Origin: Denitromonas ohlonensis
GTDB lineage: Bacteria > Pseudomonadota > Gammaproteobacteria > Burkholderiales > Rhodocyclaceae
Length of the DNA stretch: 64,000 nucleotides
Direction of reading: 5' to 3'
NCBI RefSeq assembly: GCF_007625205.1
Contig: NZ_VMNI01000004.1
Coordinates: forward strand, 155,204-219,203
Both the position numbers and the translations under genes were made by a program. The number at the start of each line of letters is the position of its first letter. The first letter of the stretch is position 1. This document shows, in pieces, positions 13,383-22,677 of the stretch. The notes beneath the pieces are model-generated. The model had not been told where the DNA came from. It searched no databases and was given only the letters and a program-made list of their open reading frames with translations.

Positions 13383-13600
13383 TCCAATTCCTCATTGTTT
13401 ATTGTGATGTGCTCTGGCGTGGGTGAACGTGGGTTTTTGAAGCCGACACGTTCCGGCCAATTCTGCCACTCTTGAATTACTAAAATCAACGACTTGGTGG
13501 AATTAATGATTGGCCTGTACACAACATCACAAATTAAACGGCGAATAACGGATCGGCGATTTGATGTTGAACGGCGCCGCCCCGCAATTCTACCGCCGCA
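13383..13600. other. AT-rich intergenic region upstream of the H-NS-like gene
   Basis: This 218-nt gap is clearly richer in A/T than its surroundings (for example ATTACTAAAATCAACG and CACAAATTAAACGG). It must hold the promoter of the H-NS-like gene. On the minus strand TTGATT, 18 nt and CAGAAT is one weak candidate. I see no open frame or RNA gene that I can support. Confidence 0.5.
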
Positions 13601-14098
13601 TCAATGCTCGGCACCCGGGCCTTTGGCGACACTGACGGGCGTGGGGGCGAGCGCCCGGACGAGGTCGTGCGGGTGTAGCGCGACGAGAAACCCCCGTTTG
13701 CCGCCGTTGATATAAATCAGTGGTAAATCGAGAATGCTTCGCTCGATGAATAGGGGGAGCGGCTTGCGGGAGCCGAAAGGCGAGGTGCCGCCGACCTGGT
13801 AGCCCGTATGCTTTTGTGCCACATCAGGTTTGCAGGGGTGAATCTGACGGTTGTTGCTGGCCACCGCGAGTTGTTTGGTTGCGACATCGCGGTCGCCGTG
13901 CATGAGTACCAGCAGTGGCTTGGCGCTTTCGTTTTCCATAACCAGGGTTTTAATCACCGCGTGTTCCGGAAGATTCAGGAAACGGGCCGCAAACGACGCG
14001 CCGCCGTGGTCTTCGTAGGGGTAGAGGTAGCTCGCGAAGGCGATGTGCGCGGCTTTGAGGGCGCGGGTGGCGGGTGTGTCAGGGGTTGTATTGGACAT
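13601..14098 (-). CDS. ybaK: YbaK/EbsC-family aminoacyl-tRNA deacylase
   Basis: A 165-residue editing protein of the YbaK group, which hydrolyses Cys-tRNA(Pro) or similar mischarged tRNAs. Seen motifs are TPATRALKAAHIAFASYLYPYEDHGG at the N-terminus, VIKTLVMEN, the conserved Lys in DVATKQLAVA near residue 75, GYQVGGTSPFGSRKPLP near 100-115 and INGGKRGFLVALHP near 135-150. The frame stays open upstream, but the conserved protein begins at MSNTTPDTP. It lies 14 nt after xerD and is probably the last gene of an ogt-xerD-ybaK transcript. Confidence 0.93.
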   Translation of the reverse strand: MSNTTPDTPATRALKAAHIAFASYLYPYEDHGGASFAARFLNLPEHAVIKTLVMENESAKPLLVLMHGDRDVATKQLAVASNNRQIHPCKPDVAQKHTGYQVGGTSPFGSRKPLPLFIERSILDLPLIYINGGKRGFLVALHPHDLVRALAPTPVSVAKGPGAEH

Positions 14099-14112
14099 GA
14101 TGATTTTGTAAT

Positions 14113-15045
14113 TCAGCCTCGTGGATGATGAATGGCGTGCAGTTGTTTGAGGCGCGCTCTGGCGATATGCGTATATATCTGTGTGGTCGAAATGTCGGCG
14201 TGCCCAAGCAGGAGTTGGACGACGCGCAAATCCGCGCCGTGATTCAATAAGTGCGTGGCAAACGCATGGCGCAGGGTGTGCGGCGAAATACGGTTGCCGG
14301 CAATACCGGCGCGCATGGCGTATTGCTTGATAAGACGCCAGAACATTTGTCGGCTCATGGCGGCACCTTGAACCGTGACAAACAAGGCATCGGCGTGTCG
14401 ACCCGCCAGAATCTCCGCGCGCGCCTGGCTCAGATACTGTCGCAGCCAATCGCTGGCGGCGGCACCGATAGGGACCAGGCGTTCCTTGTCGCCCTTACCG
14501 AGTACGCGCAGTGCGCCATCATTGAGGCTGACTTCAAAGCCGCGCAAACCGATTAACTCTGACACCCGCAGCCCGGTGGCGTAGAGCAATTCGAGCATGG
14601 CTTTGTCGCGCAGGCCAAGCGCGGTGCCGACGTCCGGCGTATCGAGGAGGGCGTCGACCTCGGCCTCGGACAGGCTCTTGGGGAAGCGGGGGGCCGCCAT
14701 GGGCGGATCGAGTCGCTGAGTCGGGTCGCAGCGGATGCGACCCGCTTGCATCAGCGCATGAAAGTAGCGGCGCCAGGTCGATAGCAGGCGGCGCTGGCTG
14801 GTTGCTTTGGCGCGCTGGCTGAACTCGGCCAGATAGGCATGCAGATGGGTGGCCTCGGCCTCAAACGGGGCGATGCCGTGACTGAGCTGCAGCCAGCGGG
14901 CGAACAGGGTCAGATCGCGCCGGTAGGCGGCGAGCGTGTTGCGCGAGAGCCCGTCGGACAGCCACAGACCGTCGCAGAATGCGTCAAGGTCTGCGGTGGT
15001 GTCGGGCGGCAGGCTCAGCGGCGCTGTTCGTGCTGGATCAGCCAT
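14113..15045 (-). CDS. xerD: Site-specific tyrosine recombinase XerD
   Basis: A 310-residue recombinase that, with XerC, resolves chromosome dimers at dif. The N-terminal SAM-like core-binding domain (LSDGLSRNTLAAYRRDL) spans about residues 25-110. The catalytic domain keeps all residues: Arg in ATGLRVSEL near 161, Lys in LGKGDKERLV near 185, HxxR in SPHTLRHAFATHL near 257, His in LLGHADIST near 280 and the nucleophilic Tyr in TQIYTHI near 290. Size and lack of phage genes nearby argue for the housekeeping enzyme. Its start overlaps the end of ogt by 31 nt. Confidence 0.95.
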   Translation of the reverse strand: MADPARTAPLSLPPDTTADLDAFCDGLWLSDGLSRNTLAAYRRDLTLFARWLQLSHGIAPFEAEATHLHAYLAEFSQRAKATSQRRLLSTWRRYFHALMQAGRIRCDPTQRLDPPMAAPRFPKSLSEAEVDALLDTPDVGTALGLRDKAMLELLYATGLRVSELIGLRGFEVSLNDGALRVLGKGDKERLVPIGAAASDWLRQYLSQARAEILAGRHADALFVTVQGAAMSRQMFWRLIKQYAMRAGIAGNRISPHTLRHAFATHLLNHGADLRVVQLLLGHADISTTQIYTHIARARLKQLHAIHHPRG

Positions 15046-15497
15046 TGTTTGGTGTCGATCAGAAAGCCCTCGCGGGCGTGCGCGAAGCCGCCCAGCGCGT
15101 GCTGCGCCACGACGCGGTGGCAGGGCACGACGACGGGAAACGGGTTGGCGCCGCAGGCCTGGCCCACGGCGCGGGCGGCGCTGCCCAGGCGGGCGGCGAG
15201 CTGGCCGTAGGCGCGAAGCTCGCCGGGCGCGATGGTCGCAATCTCGGCCCAGACGCGTTGCTGAAAGTCGGTGCCGGCGGTGCGCAAGGGCAGGTCGAAG
15301 CGGTGCTGGGGAGAGGCCAGGTAGGCGCGGAATTGATGCTCGGCCTCTATCGCCAACGGGTGTGTGCCGGGTAGCGCGGGCGTGCCGGGTGGCAGGAAGC
15401 AGATTTCGCTGAGCGCGGCATCGTCCACGCGAAGGCCGAGCGCGCCGAAAGGCGCGGGCAAAATGCTGTCGAATGGGGGGGCGATGGCGGCGGTCAT
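15015..15497 (-). CDS. ogt: Methylated-DNA--protein-cysteine methyltransferase
   Basis: A 160-residue DNA repair protein that removes alkyl groups from O6-alkylguanine by suicidal transfer to its own Cys. The active site is VVPCHRVV near residue 128, preceded by the helix-turn-helix (FQQRVWAEIATIAPGELRAYGQLA), the Asn/Pro-rich GANPFP and followed by LGGFAHAREGFLIDTKQWLI. There is no Ada-type N-terminal domain. The ATG at 15497 is the first in the homologous part; the longer upstream frame has no homology. Its 3' end overlaps xerD by 31 nt in another frame. Confidence 0.94.
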   Translation of the reverse strand: MTAAIAPPFDSILPAPFGALGLRVDDAALSEICFLPPGTPALPGTHPLAIEAEHQFRAYLASPQHRFDLPLRTAGTDFQQRVWAEIATIAPGELRAYGQLAARLGSAARAVGQACGANPFPVVVPCHRVVAQHALGGFAHAREGFLIDTKQWLIQHEQRR

Positions 15498-15543
15498 GGC
15501 CCCATTGTGGGGGTCTGCTGCGCGCGCTTCAAGCGATTTGGGC

Positions 15544-15577
15544 GGGTGCGGCGCGGCCCGGAGGCCCCGCCGCACCC
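15544..15577 (-). terminator. Possible terminator after the CHI-like gene
   Basis: GGGTGCGGCG and CGCCGCACCC form a 10-bp stem with a 14-nt loop. It lies in the 155-nt gap between the CHI-like gene and ogt, both on the minus strand. No clear U-run follows, so intrinsic termination is uncertain. Confidence 0.4.
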
Positions 15578-15652
15578 GATTGTTCCAGCCTGGCGTCGTC
15601 TGACGCGCATGGCGCGCCAGACGTGGTGGCGCAGGACACCGGTCCGAGGCGG

Positions 15653-16222
15653 CTATTCCCCGATCAGTGCGCTCTTCAAGTCGCCTTGCGCGGGCGCGTC
15701 GCCGATCCACACCCGCAGCAGCGCGTTGGAGAAGTCGATAGTGCCAATCGCCTCGCCGTGCGGCTTGCCGTTGACGACGAGACGCGTGCCGCCCGCGGGG
15801 GTGAAGTCGATCTGGATGCGGGTGCCTTCCTTGGCCGACTTGAGCGACAGCAGATTGGCGCGAAAGGCGTCGTTGTCGGCTTTCAGTGCGCTTTGCTCGG
15901 CTTCGCTCAGGTTTTTCTGCAAGCCTTCAGAGAGCGCGTCGGCGAACTGCTCGGCGCTCAGATCGCGCAGGGTGGTGATGTCGATCCGGCGGGCGCCGGT
16001 GCTTGCCAGCACCGCGGCTGTGCCTTTGGCTTTGGCGGGCAGGTACAAGCCCATTGCGTAGACCTTGAAGAAGAGCTTGGTCCGCAGTCCGGCGCCATTG
16101 AGTTGCAGGGTCTGGTCAGCAACTTGCGTTTGGTCTTCGAATGTCACGCCGGCGACGTCGACGGCGGCGTGGGCGGAGGTAAAGGCGAGGGCGGCGCACA
16201 GGGCGGCCAGCAGGTTTTTCAT
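15653..16222 (-). CDS. Secreted chalcone isomerase-like protein
   Basis: A 189-residue protein with a cleavable signal peptide (MKNLLAALCAALAFTSAHA, cut after Ala). The mature part matches the bacterial chalcone-isomerase-like fold: VAGVTFEDQTQVADQTLQLNGAGLR, then FFKVYAMGLYLPAKA near residue 55-70, and TFTPAGG/VNGKPHGEAIGTIDFSNALLRVWIGDAPAQGDLKSALIG at the C-terminus. The plant enzyme isomerises flavonoids, but bacterial members have no established substrate; some may bind fatty acids. The ATG follows CCGGAGACACC. A terminator-like hairpin lies 26 nt before the start. Confidence 0.85.
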   Translation of the reverse strand: MKNLLAALCAALAFTSAHAAVDVAGVTFEDQTQVADQTLQLNGAGLRTKLFFKVYAMGLYLPAKAKGTAAVLASTGARRIDITTLRDLSAEQFADALSEGLQKNLSEAEQSALKADNDAFRANLLSLKSAKEGTRIQIDFTPAGGTRLVVNGKPHGEAIGTIDFSNALLRVWIGDAPAQGDLKSALIGE

Positions 16223-16247
16223 GGTGTCTCCGGTCTTGTCATAGAAA

Positions 16248-16279
16248 AAGCGTCCGGAGCCCCTGCGCACCGGACGCTT
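16248..16279 (-). terminator. Intrinsic terminator after proA, in front of the CHI-like gene
   Basis: AAGCGTCCGG, 12-nt loop, CCGGACGCTT, followed on the minus strand by TTTTTCTAT. It fits a terminator for the leuS-lptE-holA-proA series. It sits only 26 nt upstream of the CHI-like start codon, so it could also act as an attenuator in that gene's leader. Confidence 0.8.
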
Positions 16280-16339
16280 CATCCTATCAAAGCCGTCGCA
16301 CGATCGTGCGAAAAACATGTTGCGTGGTGTGACGGCGCC

Positions 16340-17617
16340 TTAGCCGCGCACCTCGCCATTGCCGAAGACAATCCACTTCTGGCTGGTCAGGCCGTCGAGG
16401 CCGACCGGGCCGCGGGCGTGAATCTTGTCGGTGGAGATGCCGATCTCGGCCCCCAGGCCGTATTCGAAGCCATCGGCAAAACGGGTGGAGGCGTTGATCA
16501 TCACCGACGCCGAGTCGACCTCGCGCAAGAAGCGCATCGCAGCGGTGTAGTTCTCGCTGACGATGCTCTCGGTGTGACCCGAGCTGTAGCGATTGACGTG
16601 CGCGATGGCCGCGTCGAGATCGGCGACGACCTTGATGGCGATGATCGGCGCCAGGTATTCCTCCGACCAGTCGGATTCTTCGGCCGGGCGCAGTTTGGCG
16701 CCAGCAATGTTCGCTGCTTCGAGAATCGCCAGACTCTCGGCGCAGCCGCGCAGCTCGACGCCGTGCGCGCTGAGTTTGCGGGCGAGACGCGGCAGAAGAT
16801 CGGCGGCGACGGCGCGATCGACCAGCAGCGATTCGGCGGTGTTGCAGGTGCCGTAGCGCTGGGTTTTCGAGTTTTCGACGATGGCTTCGGCCTTGTCGGC
16901 GTCGGCGGCGCTGTGCACGTACACGTGACAGTTGCCATCCAGATGCTTGATAACCGGCACGCGGGCCTCGCGCGAGATGCGCTCGATCAGCCCCTTGCCG
17001 CCGCGCGGCACGATGACGTCCACGAATTCGGGCAGGGTGATCAGGTGGCCCACGGCGGCGCGATCGGTGGTGTCGACCACTTGCACGGCGGCGGCTGGCA
17101 AGCCGGCTTCCAGCAGGCCTTCGCGTACGCAGGTGGCGATCGCCTGATTGCAGTGCAGGGCTTCCTTGCCGCCACGCAAAATGGCCGCGTTACCGGACTT
17201 GAGGCATAGCGCCGCCGCGTCGGCGGTGACGTTGGGGCGGGCTTCGTAAATGATGCCGATGACGCCGAGCGGCACGCGCATCTTACCCACCTGAATGCCG
17301 CTTGGGCGACGCTTGACGTCGGTGATCTCGCCGACCGGATCGGGCAGCGCGGCGATTTGCTCCAGGCCTTCGGCCATGCTTTCGACGCCGGCGTCGGACA
17401 GGGTCAGGCGATCGACCATGGCCGGCTCGAGACCGTCGGCCCGCGCTTGCGCCAGATCGGCGGCATTGGCGGCGAGCAGCGCCGGCTTTTGCTCACGCAG
17501 ACGGCGGGCAATCGCCAGCAGGGCGGCGTTCTTGGTCTCGGTGGAGGCGGCGGCGAGCTGGCGGGAGGCGTCGCGTGCCTGCCGTCCGAGGGTCCGCATA
17601 TAGGCTTCGATGTCCAT
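16340..17617 (-). CDS. proA: Gamma-glutamyl phosphate reductase ProA
   Basis: A 425-residue NADPH-dependent enzyme of proline synthesis that reduces glutamyl-5-phosphate to the semialdehyde. It has the aldehyde-dehydrogenase fold: [30 protein letters not shown] in the cofactor region, the catalytic Cys in [14 protein letters not shown] near residue 255, and the C-terminal [10 protein letters not shown] and [22 protein letters not shown] motifs. I start at MDIEAYM; a GTG 18 nt upstream is in frame, and neither has a good ribosome site. It is the last gene of the leuS-lptE-holA-proA series, 82 nt after holA. proB is not in the window. Confidence 0.96.
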   Translation of the reverse strand: MDIEAYMRTLGRQARDASRQLAAASTETKNAALLAIARRLREQKPALLAANAADLAQARADGLEPAMVDRLTLSDAGVESMAEGLEQIAALPDPVGEITDVKRRPSGIQVGKMRVPLGVIGIIYEARPNVTADAAALCLKSGNAAILRGGKEALHCNQAIATCVREGLLEAGLPAAAVQVVDTTDRAAVGHLITLPEFVDVIVPRGGKGLIERISREARVPVIKHLDGNCHVYVHSAADADKAEAIVENSKTQRYGTCNTAESLLVDRAVAADLLPRLARKLSAHGVELRGCAESLAILEAANIAGAKLRPAEESDWSEEYLAPIIAIKVVADLDAAIAHVNRYSSGHTESIVSENYTAAMRFLREVDSASVMINASTRFADGFEYGLGAEIGISTDKIHARGPVGLDGLTSQKWIVFGNGEVRG

Positions 17618-17699
17618 GGTGCTTGGGCCGTTCACTGTGATGGGGCGCTAAAAAAGCCTAGGTTACCCCATCGTTGCGCACTGCGGCAAAAACGGCGGT

Positions 17700-18719
17700 T
17701 CAGCGCGCCGGGCAGAGCCTCAGGCACAGCAGCAGGAATTCATCCCAGACTTCGCCGGGGGCGATGCCCTTGATGATCCGGTCGATGCGGGCGGCGTGGG
17801 CCAGCGCGGCGCGGACCTTGCCCGGCGCGAGGCGCTGGAGGGCGTGTTGCAAGGCCTTGCGCCGGCGATCATCAAAGACGCGCTCGACCTTGAACGCGGC
17901 GGCCAGTGGCTGGCCGTCGGCCTGGGCGGCCTGCAGGCGCGCCAAGGTGCGCACTTCGTTGGAGAGCATCCACAGCAGCAGCGGCGCGGCCGTGCCTTCG
18001 CCGGCCAGACCTTCGAGCAGGCGGGTGCAGCGGCCGGCGTCGCCTTCGAGCACGGCGCTGCGCAGGGTGTCGATGTCGTAGCGGGCGACGTCGAGGACGG
18101 CTTCGCGCACCGCATCGAGGCTGAGCTCGCCGGGCGGGTGGAGCAGGGCGAGTTTGGTGATTTCCTGGTGGGCGGCGAGCAGGTTGCCCTCGACATGGTC
18201 GGCGATGAAATCGAGCGCCTCGGTCGACGCGCTTTGCTGCTGCGCCGACAGGCGGCGAGCGATCCAGCGCGGCAGTTGCTCGCGCGGCGGGGCATTGCAT
18301 TCGACGGCCACGCCTTTCTGGCTGAGGGCGGTGAACCAGGCAGTCTTGCGTGCGGCCCAGTCCAGCTCGGGCAGGCTGATGAGGGTGATGACGTCGCTGG
18401 CAGTCGACTCGGCGGTGTCAGCCAGGCGCTTGAGGGCGTCGCCGCCGTCCTTGCCGGGCTTGCCGTTGGGGATGCGCAGGTCGATGACTTTGCGGCTGCC
18501 GAACAGCGACAAATTGCCGGTGGCCTCGAACAGCGCCTCCCAGCCGAAGCCGGGGCCGCTGATGAGGATCTCGCGCTCGTCAAAGCCTTGGCGCCTGGCT
18601 GCGGCGCGCAGCGCGTCACCGGTTTCGGAGACGGTCAGCGGCTCGTTGCCGTGCAGGATGTAGAGGGCGGCGAGGGGCTTTTCCAGATGGGCGTCGAGCC
18701 GGTCCGGATGCAAATTCAT
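17700..18719 (-). CDS. holA: DNA polymerase III delta subunit HolA
   Basis: A 339-residue clamp-loader subunit that opens the beta sliding clamp. It has the expected N-terminal AAA+-like fold (ALYILHGNEPLTVSETGDALRAAARRQGF), then SLFGSRKVIDLRIPNGKPGKDGGDAL near residues 70-95, and the helical collar domain at the C-terminus (FKVERVFDDRRRKALQHALQRLAPGKVRAALAHAARIDRIIKG). As expected for delta, no Walker A site is present. Its ATG overlaps the lptE stop by 4 nt, so the two are translationally coupled. Confidence 0.93.
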   Translation of the reverse strand: MNLHPDRLDAHLEKPLAALYILHGNEPLTVSETGDALRAAARRQGFDEREILISGPGFGWEALFEATGNLSLFGSRKVIDLRIPNGKPGKDGGDALKRLADTAESTASDVITLISLPELDWAARKTAWFTALSQKGVAVECNAPPREQLPRWIARRLSAQQQSASTEALDFIADHVEGNLLAAHQEITKLALLHPPGELSLDAVREAVLDVARYDIDTLRSAVLEGDAGRCTRLLEGLAGEGTAAPLLLWMLSNEVRTLARLQAAQADGQPLAAAFKVERVFDDRRRKALQHALQRLAPGKVRAALAHAARIDRIIKGIAPGEVWDEFLLLCLRLCPAR

Positions 18720-19237
18720 TGGGCGGCGGGGGCGTCGAGCTTGATGGCGGCGAGGCGACGAACCAGCTGTTGGGCAATGTCGTCTTCCATGTCGCGGTAG
18801 AGCATGGCCTCTTCCTGGTCCTTGGCGAGCAACTGGGTGTCGTCATAGGTGACGTCGCGACGCACGGCAATGCGCTCGGCCGGGCGAACCGTGGTGCCGT
18901 CCGGGCGCTCGACCGCATAGTTGAGCGTGGTTTGCAGGCGGTATTCGCGCGCCTTGCCGGCCCGGTTCAGGCTGAGAATGTCGCGCTCGCGCTTGATGTT
19001 GAAAAGGCGAATGCTGACTTCGGCCTCGTTCAGGCGCTCGGTCAGGACGACGCCATTGATTTCCAGCTGCCGCGCGATGCGGTTCATGAAGCGCTCGTTG
19101 CGGCTGGCGTTGAGATACGCCCGCTTGAACGGCATGTCGAGCTGGCCGCGCAGGTGGAAGCCGCAGCCGGCGAGTCCGAATGTGGCGAGGCCGGCGAGGA
19201 GCAGGCGTCGGCGGGTCGTCTCGTTGCCAGAATTCAT
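18716..19237 (-). CDS. lptE: LPS-assembly lipoprotein LptE
   Basis: A 173-residue outer-membrane lipoprotein that plugs and assembles the LptD barrel for lipopolysaccharide export. A twin-arginine-like basic N-terminus (TTRRRLLLAGLATFGLAGC) ends in the lipobox LAGC with the lipidated Cys near residue 25. The mature protein starts GFHLRGQLDMPFKRAYLNASRNE, a signature of LptE. It lies between leuS (63 nt upstream) and holA (4-nt overlap), the usual order in proteobacteria. Confidence 0.92.
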   Translation of the reverse strand: MNSGNETTRRRLLLAGLATFGLAGCGFHLRGQLDMPFKRAYLNASRNERFMNRIARQLEINGVVLTERLNEAEVSIRLFNIKRERDILSLNRAGKAREYRLQTTLNYAVERPDGTTVRPAERIAVRRDVTYDDTQLLAKDQEEAMLYRDMEDDIAQQLVRRLAAIKLDAPAAQ

Positions 19238-19300
19238 GGTGCGAAGCTTCCTTGCAAAGACAGGGGGCGCGAAAGGAGCGGGCAGGGCACCCGCCCGATT

Positions 19301-21943
<2,643 letters not shown>

Positions 21944-21955
21944 TCAAAGCGGGGA

Positions 21956-21961
21956 AGTATA
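21956..21961 (-). promoter_or_regulatory. Candidate -10 box for leuS
   Basis: TATACT on the minus strand (context CGGTATACTTCCC), ending 36 nt before the leuS ATG. No good -35 is visible at 16-18 nt. Confidence 0.45.
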
Positions 21962-21996
21962 CCGTGAAGCCCGCATGCTCAGCGGGGGCGGTAAAC

Positions 21997-22034
21997 GAAA
22001 AAACGGCACCCGGTCGGTGAGACCGAGTGCCGAA
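21997..22034 (-). terminator. Intrinsic terminator after the 107-residue unknown gene
   Basis: CGGCACTCGGTC and its near-perfect complement form a long stem with a short loop, followed on the minus strand by TTTTTTCG. It lies 36 nt after the stop of the unknown gene and just before the leuS promoter. Confidence 0.87.
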
Positions 22035-22070
22035 CTCCATCAAAGAGAGGGAGGGAGACCGTTGATGCGT

Positions 22071-22394
22071 TCAGGCGGCGCGACGCGGCACGCCGACGCA
22101 GCGCTGCCAGTGGGTAGCGGCATTGGAGAAATCTTCCATCATTGTCAGCGGCAGGCGCATGACGCGGGCCTGGGCGCGGAAGATGCCGCCCATGCTGGGT
22201 GTGCACAGGCTGGCTTCTTCGGCTTCGAGCAGCGCAATGAAGGTGTTCATGGCGGCGCCATAGTATTCGGCGTTGCCGACCCATCCGGTGTCGGTTGTGG
22301 CCTGACGAACCGCCTTGCGCCAAAGCGCTTCAGCGCGTTCGGTGGATACGCCGGCGCGGCGGGCATACCAGGGGAGCAGTTTCGGTGCGTTCAT
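22071..22394 (-). CDS. Small conserved-looking protein of unknown function
   Basis: A 107-residue protein that I do not recognise. It has no signal peptide and no transmembrane helix. It is helical and Ala/Met/Trp-rich: WYARRAGVSTERAEALWRKAVRQAT, then AEYYGAAMNTFIALLEAEEA and LPLTMMEDFSNAATHWQRCVGVPRRAA. The C-terminus is basic. It is probably real: CAGGAG lies 9 nt before the ATG, a strong terminator follows, and codon use resembles that of its neighbours. The ATG at 22394 is chosen over the longer frame because of this ribosome site. It forms its own transcript between leuS and uvrD. Confidence 0.8.
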   Translation of the reverse strand: MNAPKLLPWYARRAGVSTERAEALWRKAVRQATTDTGWVGNAEYYGAAMNTFIALLEAEEASLCTPSMGGIFRAQARVMRLPLTMMEDFSNAATHWQRCVGVPRRAA

Positions 22395-22649
22395 AATATG
22401 TACTCCTGACGCGCGACAGCGCGCCTTCAGCAAATGACCGCCTTTTGAACGGCCTTGTCTCTGCAAAATGGTGCAAAGCAAAACAAACAACTGTTCGAAT
22501 CTTAGCAAAGTCGCCCGTGCTTTGGAATTGAGTTGAGTTAATTCGTGTTGCATCGCACAAATAAACCTTACTCAGTTAGTCGGGTTTTTGCAAGTAGGTG
22601 ATTTCCCTAGCAAAAAACCTTCCGACCGGCGGTGGCCGGAGGGGTGGGT
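22395..22649. other. Divergent intergenic region with long leader of the unknown gene
   Basis: About 280 nt separate the unknown gene (minus) from uvrD (plus). The middle part is AT-richer than its surroundings. A small GC palindrome (CGCGCTGTCGCGCG) lies next to the ribosome site of the unknown gene. I see no supported RNA gene; the -10 TAAGAT on the minus strand is only a weak candidate. Confidence 0.35.
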
Positions 22650-22655
22650 TAAAAT
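22650..22655 (+). promoter_or_regulatory. Candidate -10 box for uvrD
   Basis: TAAAAT in the context GGTTAAAATGCCCGG, ending 22 nt before the uvrD ATG. It has no clear -35. It has the same context as the tsaD box. Confidence 0.45.
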
Positions 22656-22677
22656 GCCCGGTCACCCCGGAGACCGC

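Noticed and set aside
13494..13715. Short plus-strand frame in the AT-rich region near the H-NS-like gene
   Set aside because: It runs into the ybaK gene on the other strand, has no ribosome site and no recognisable content.
14113..15045. XerD considered as a phage or integron integrase
   Set aside because: Length, N-terminal domain and neighbours (ogt, ybaK) fit the housekeeping XerD. No attachment site, phage or cassette genes are near.
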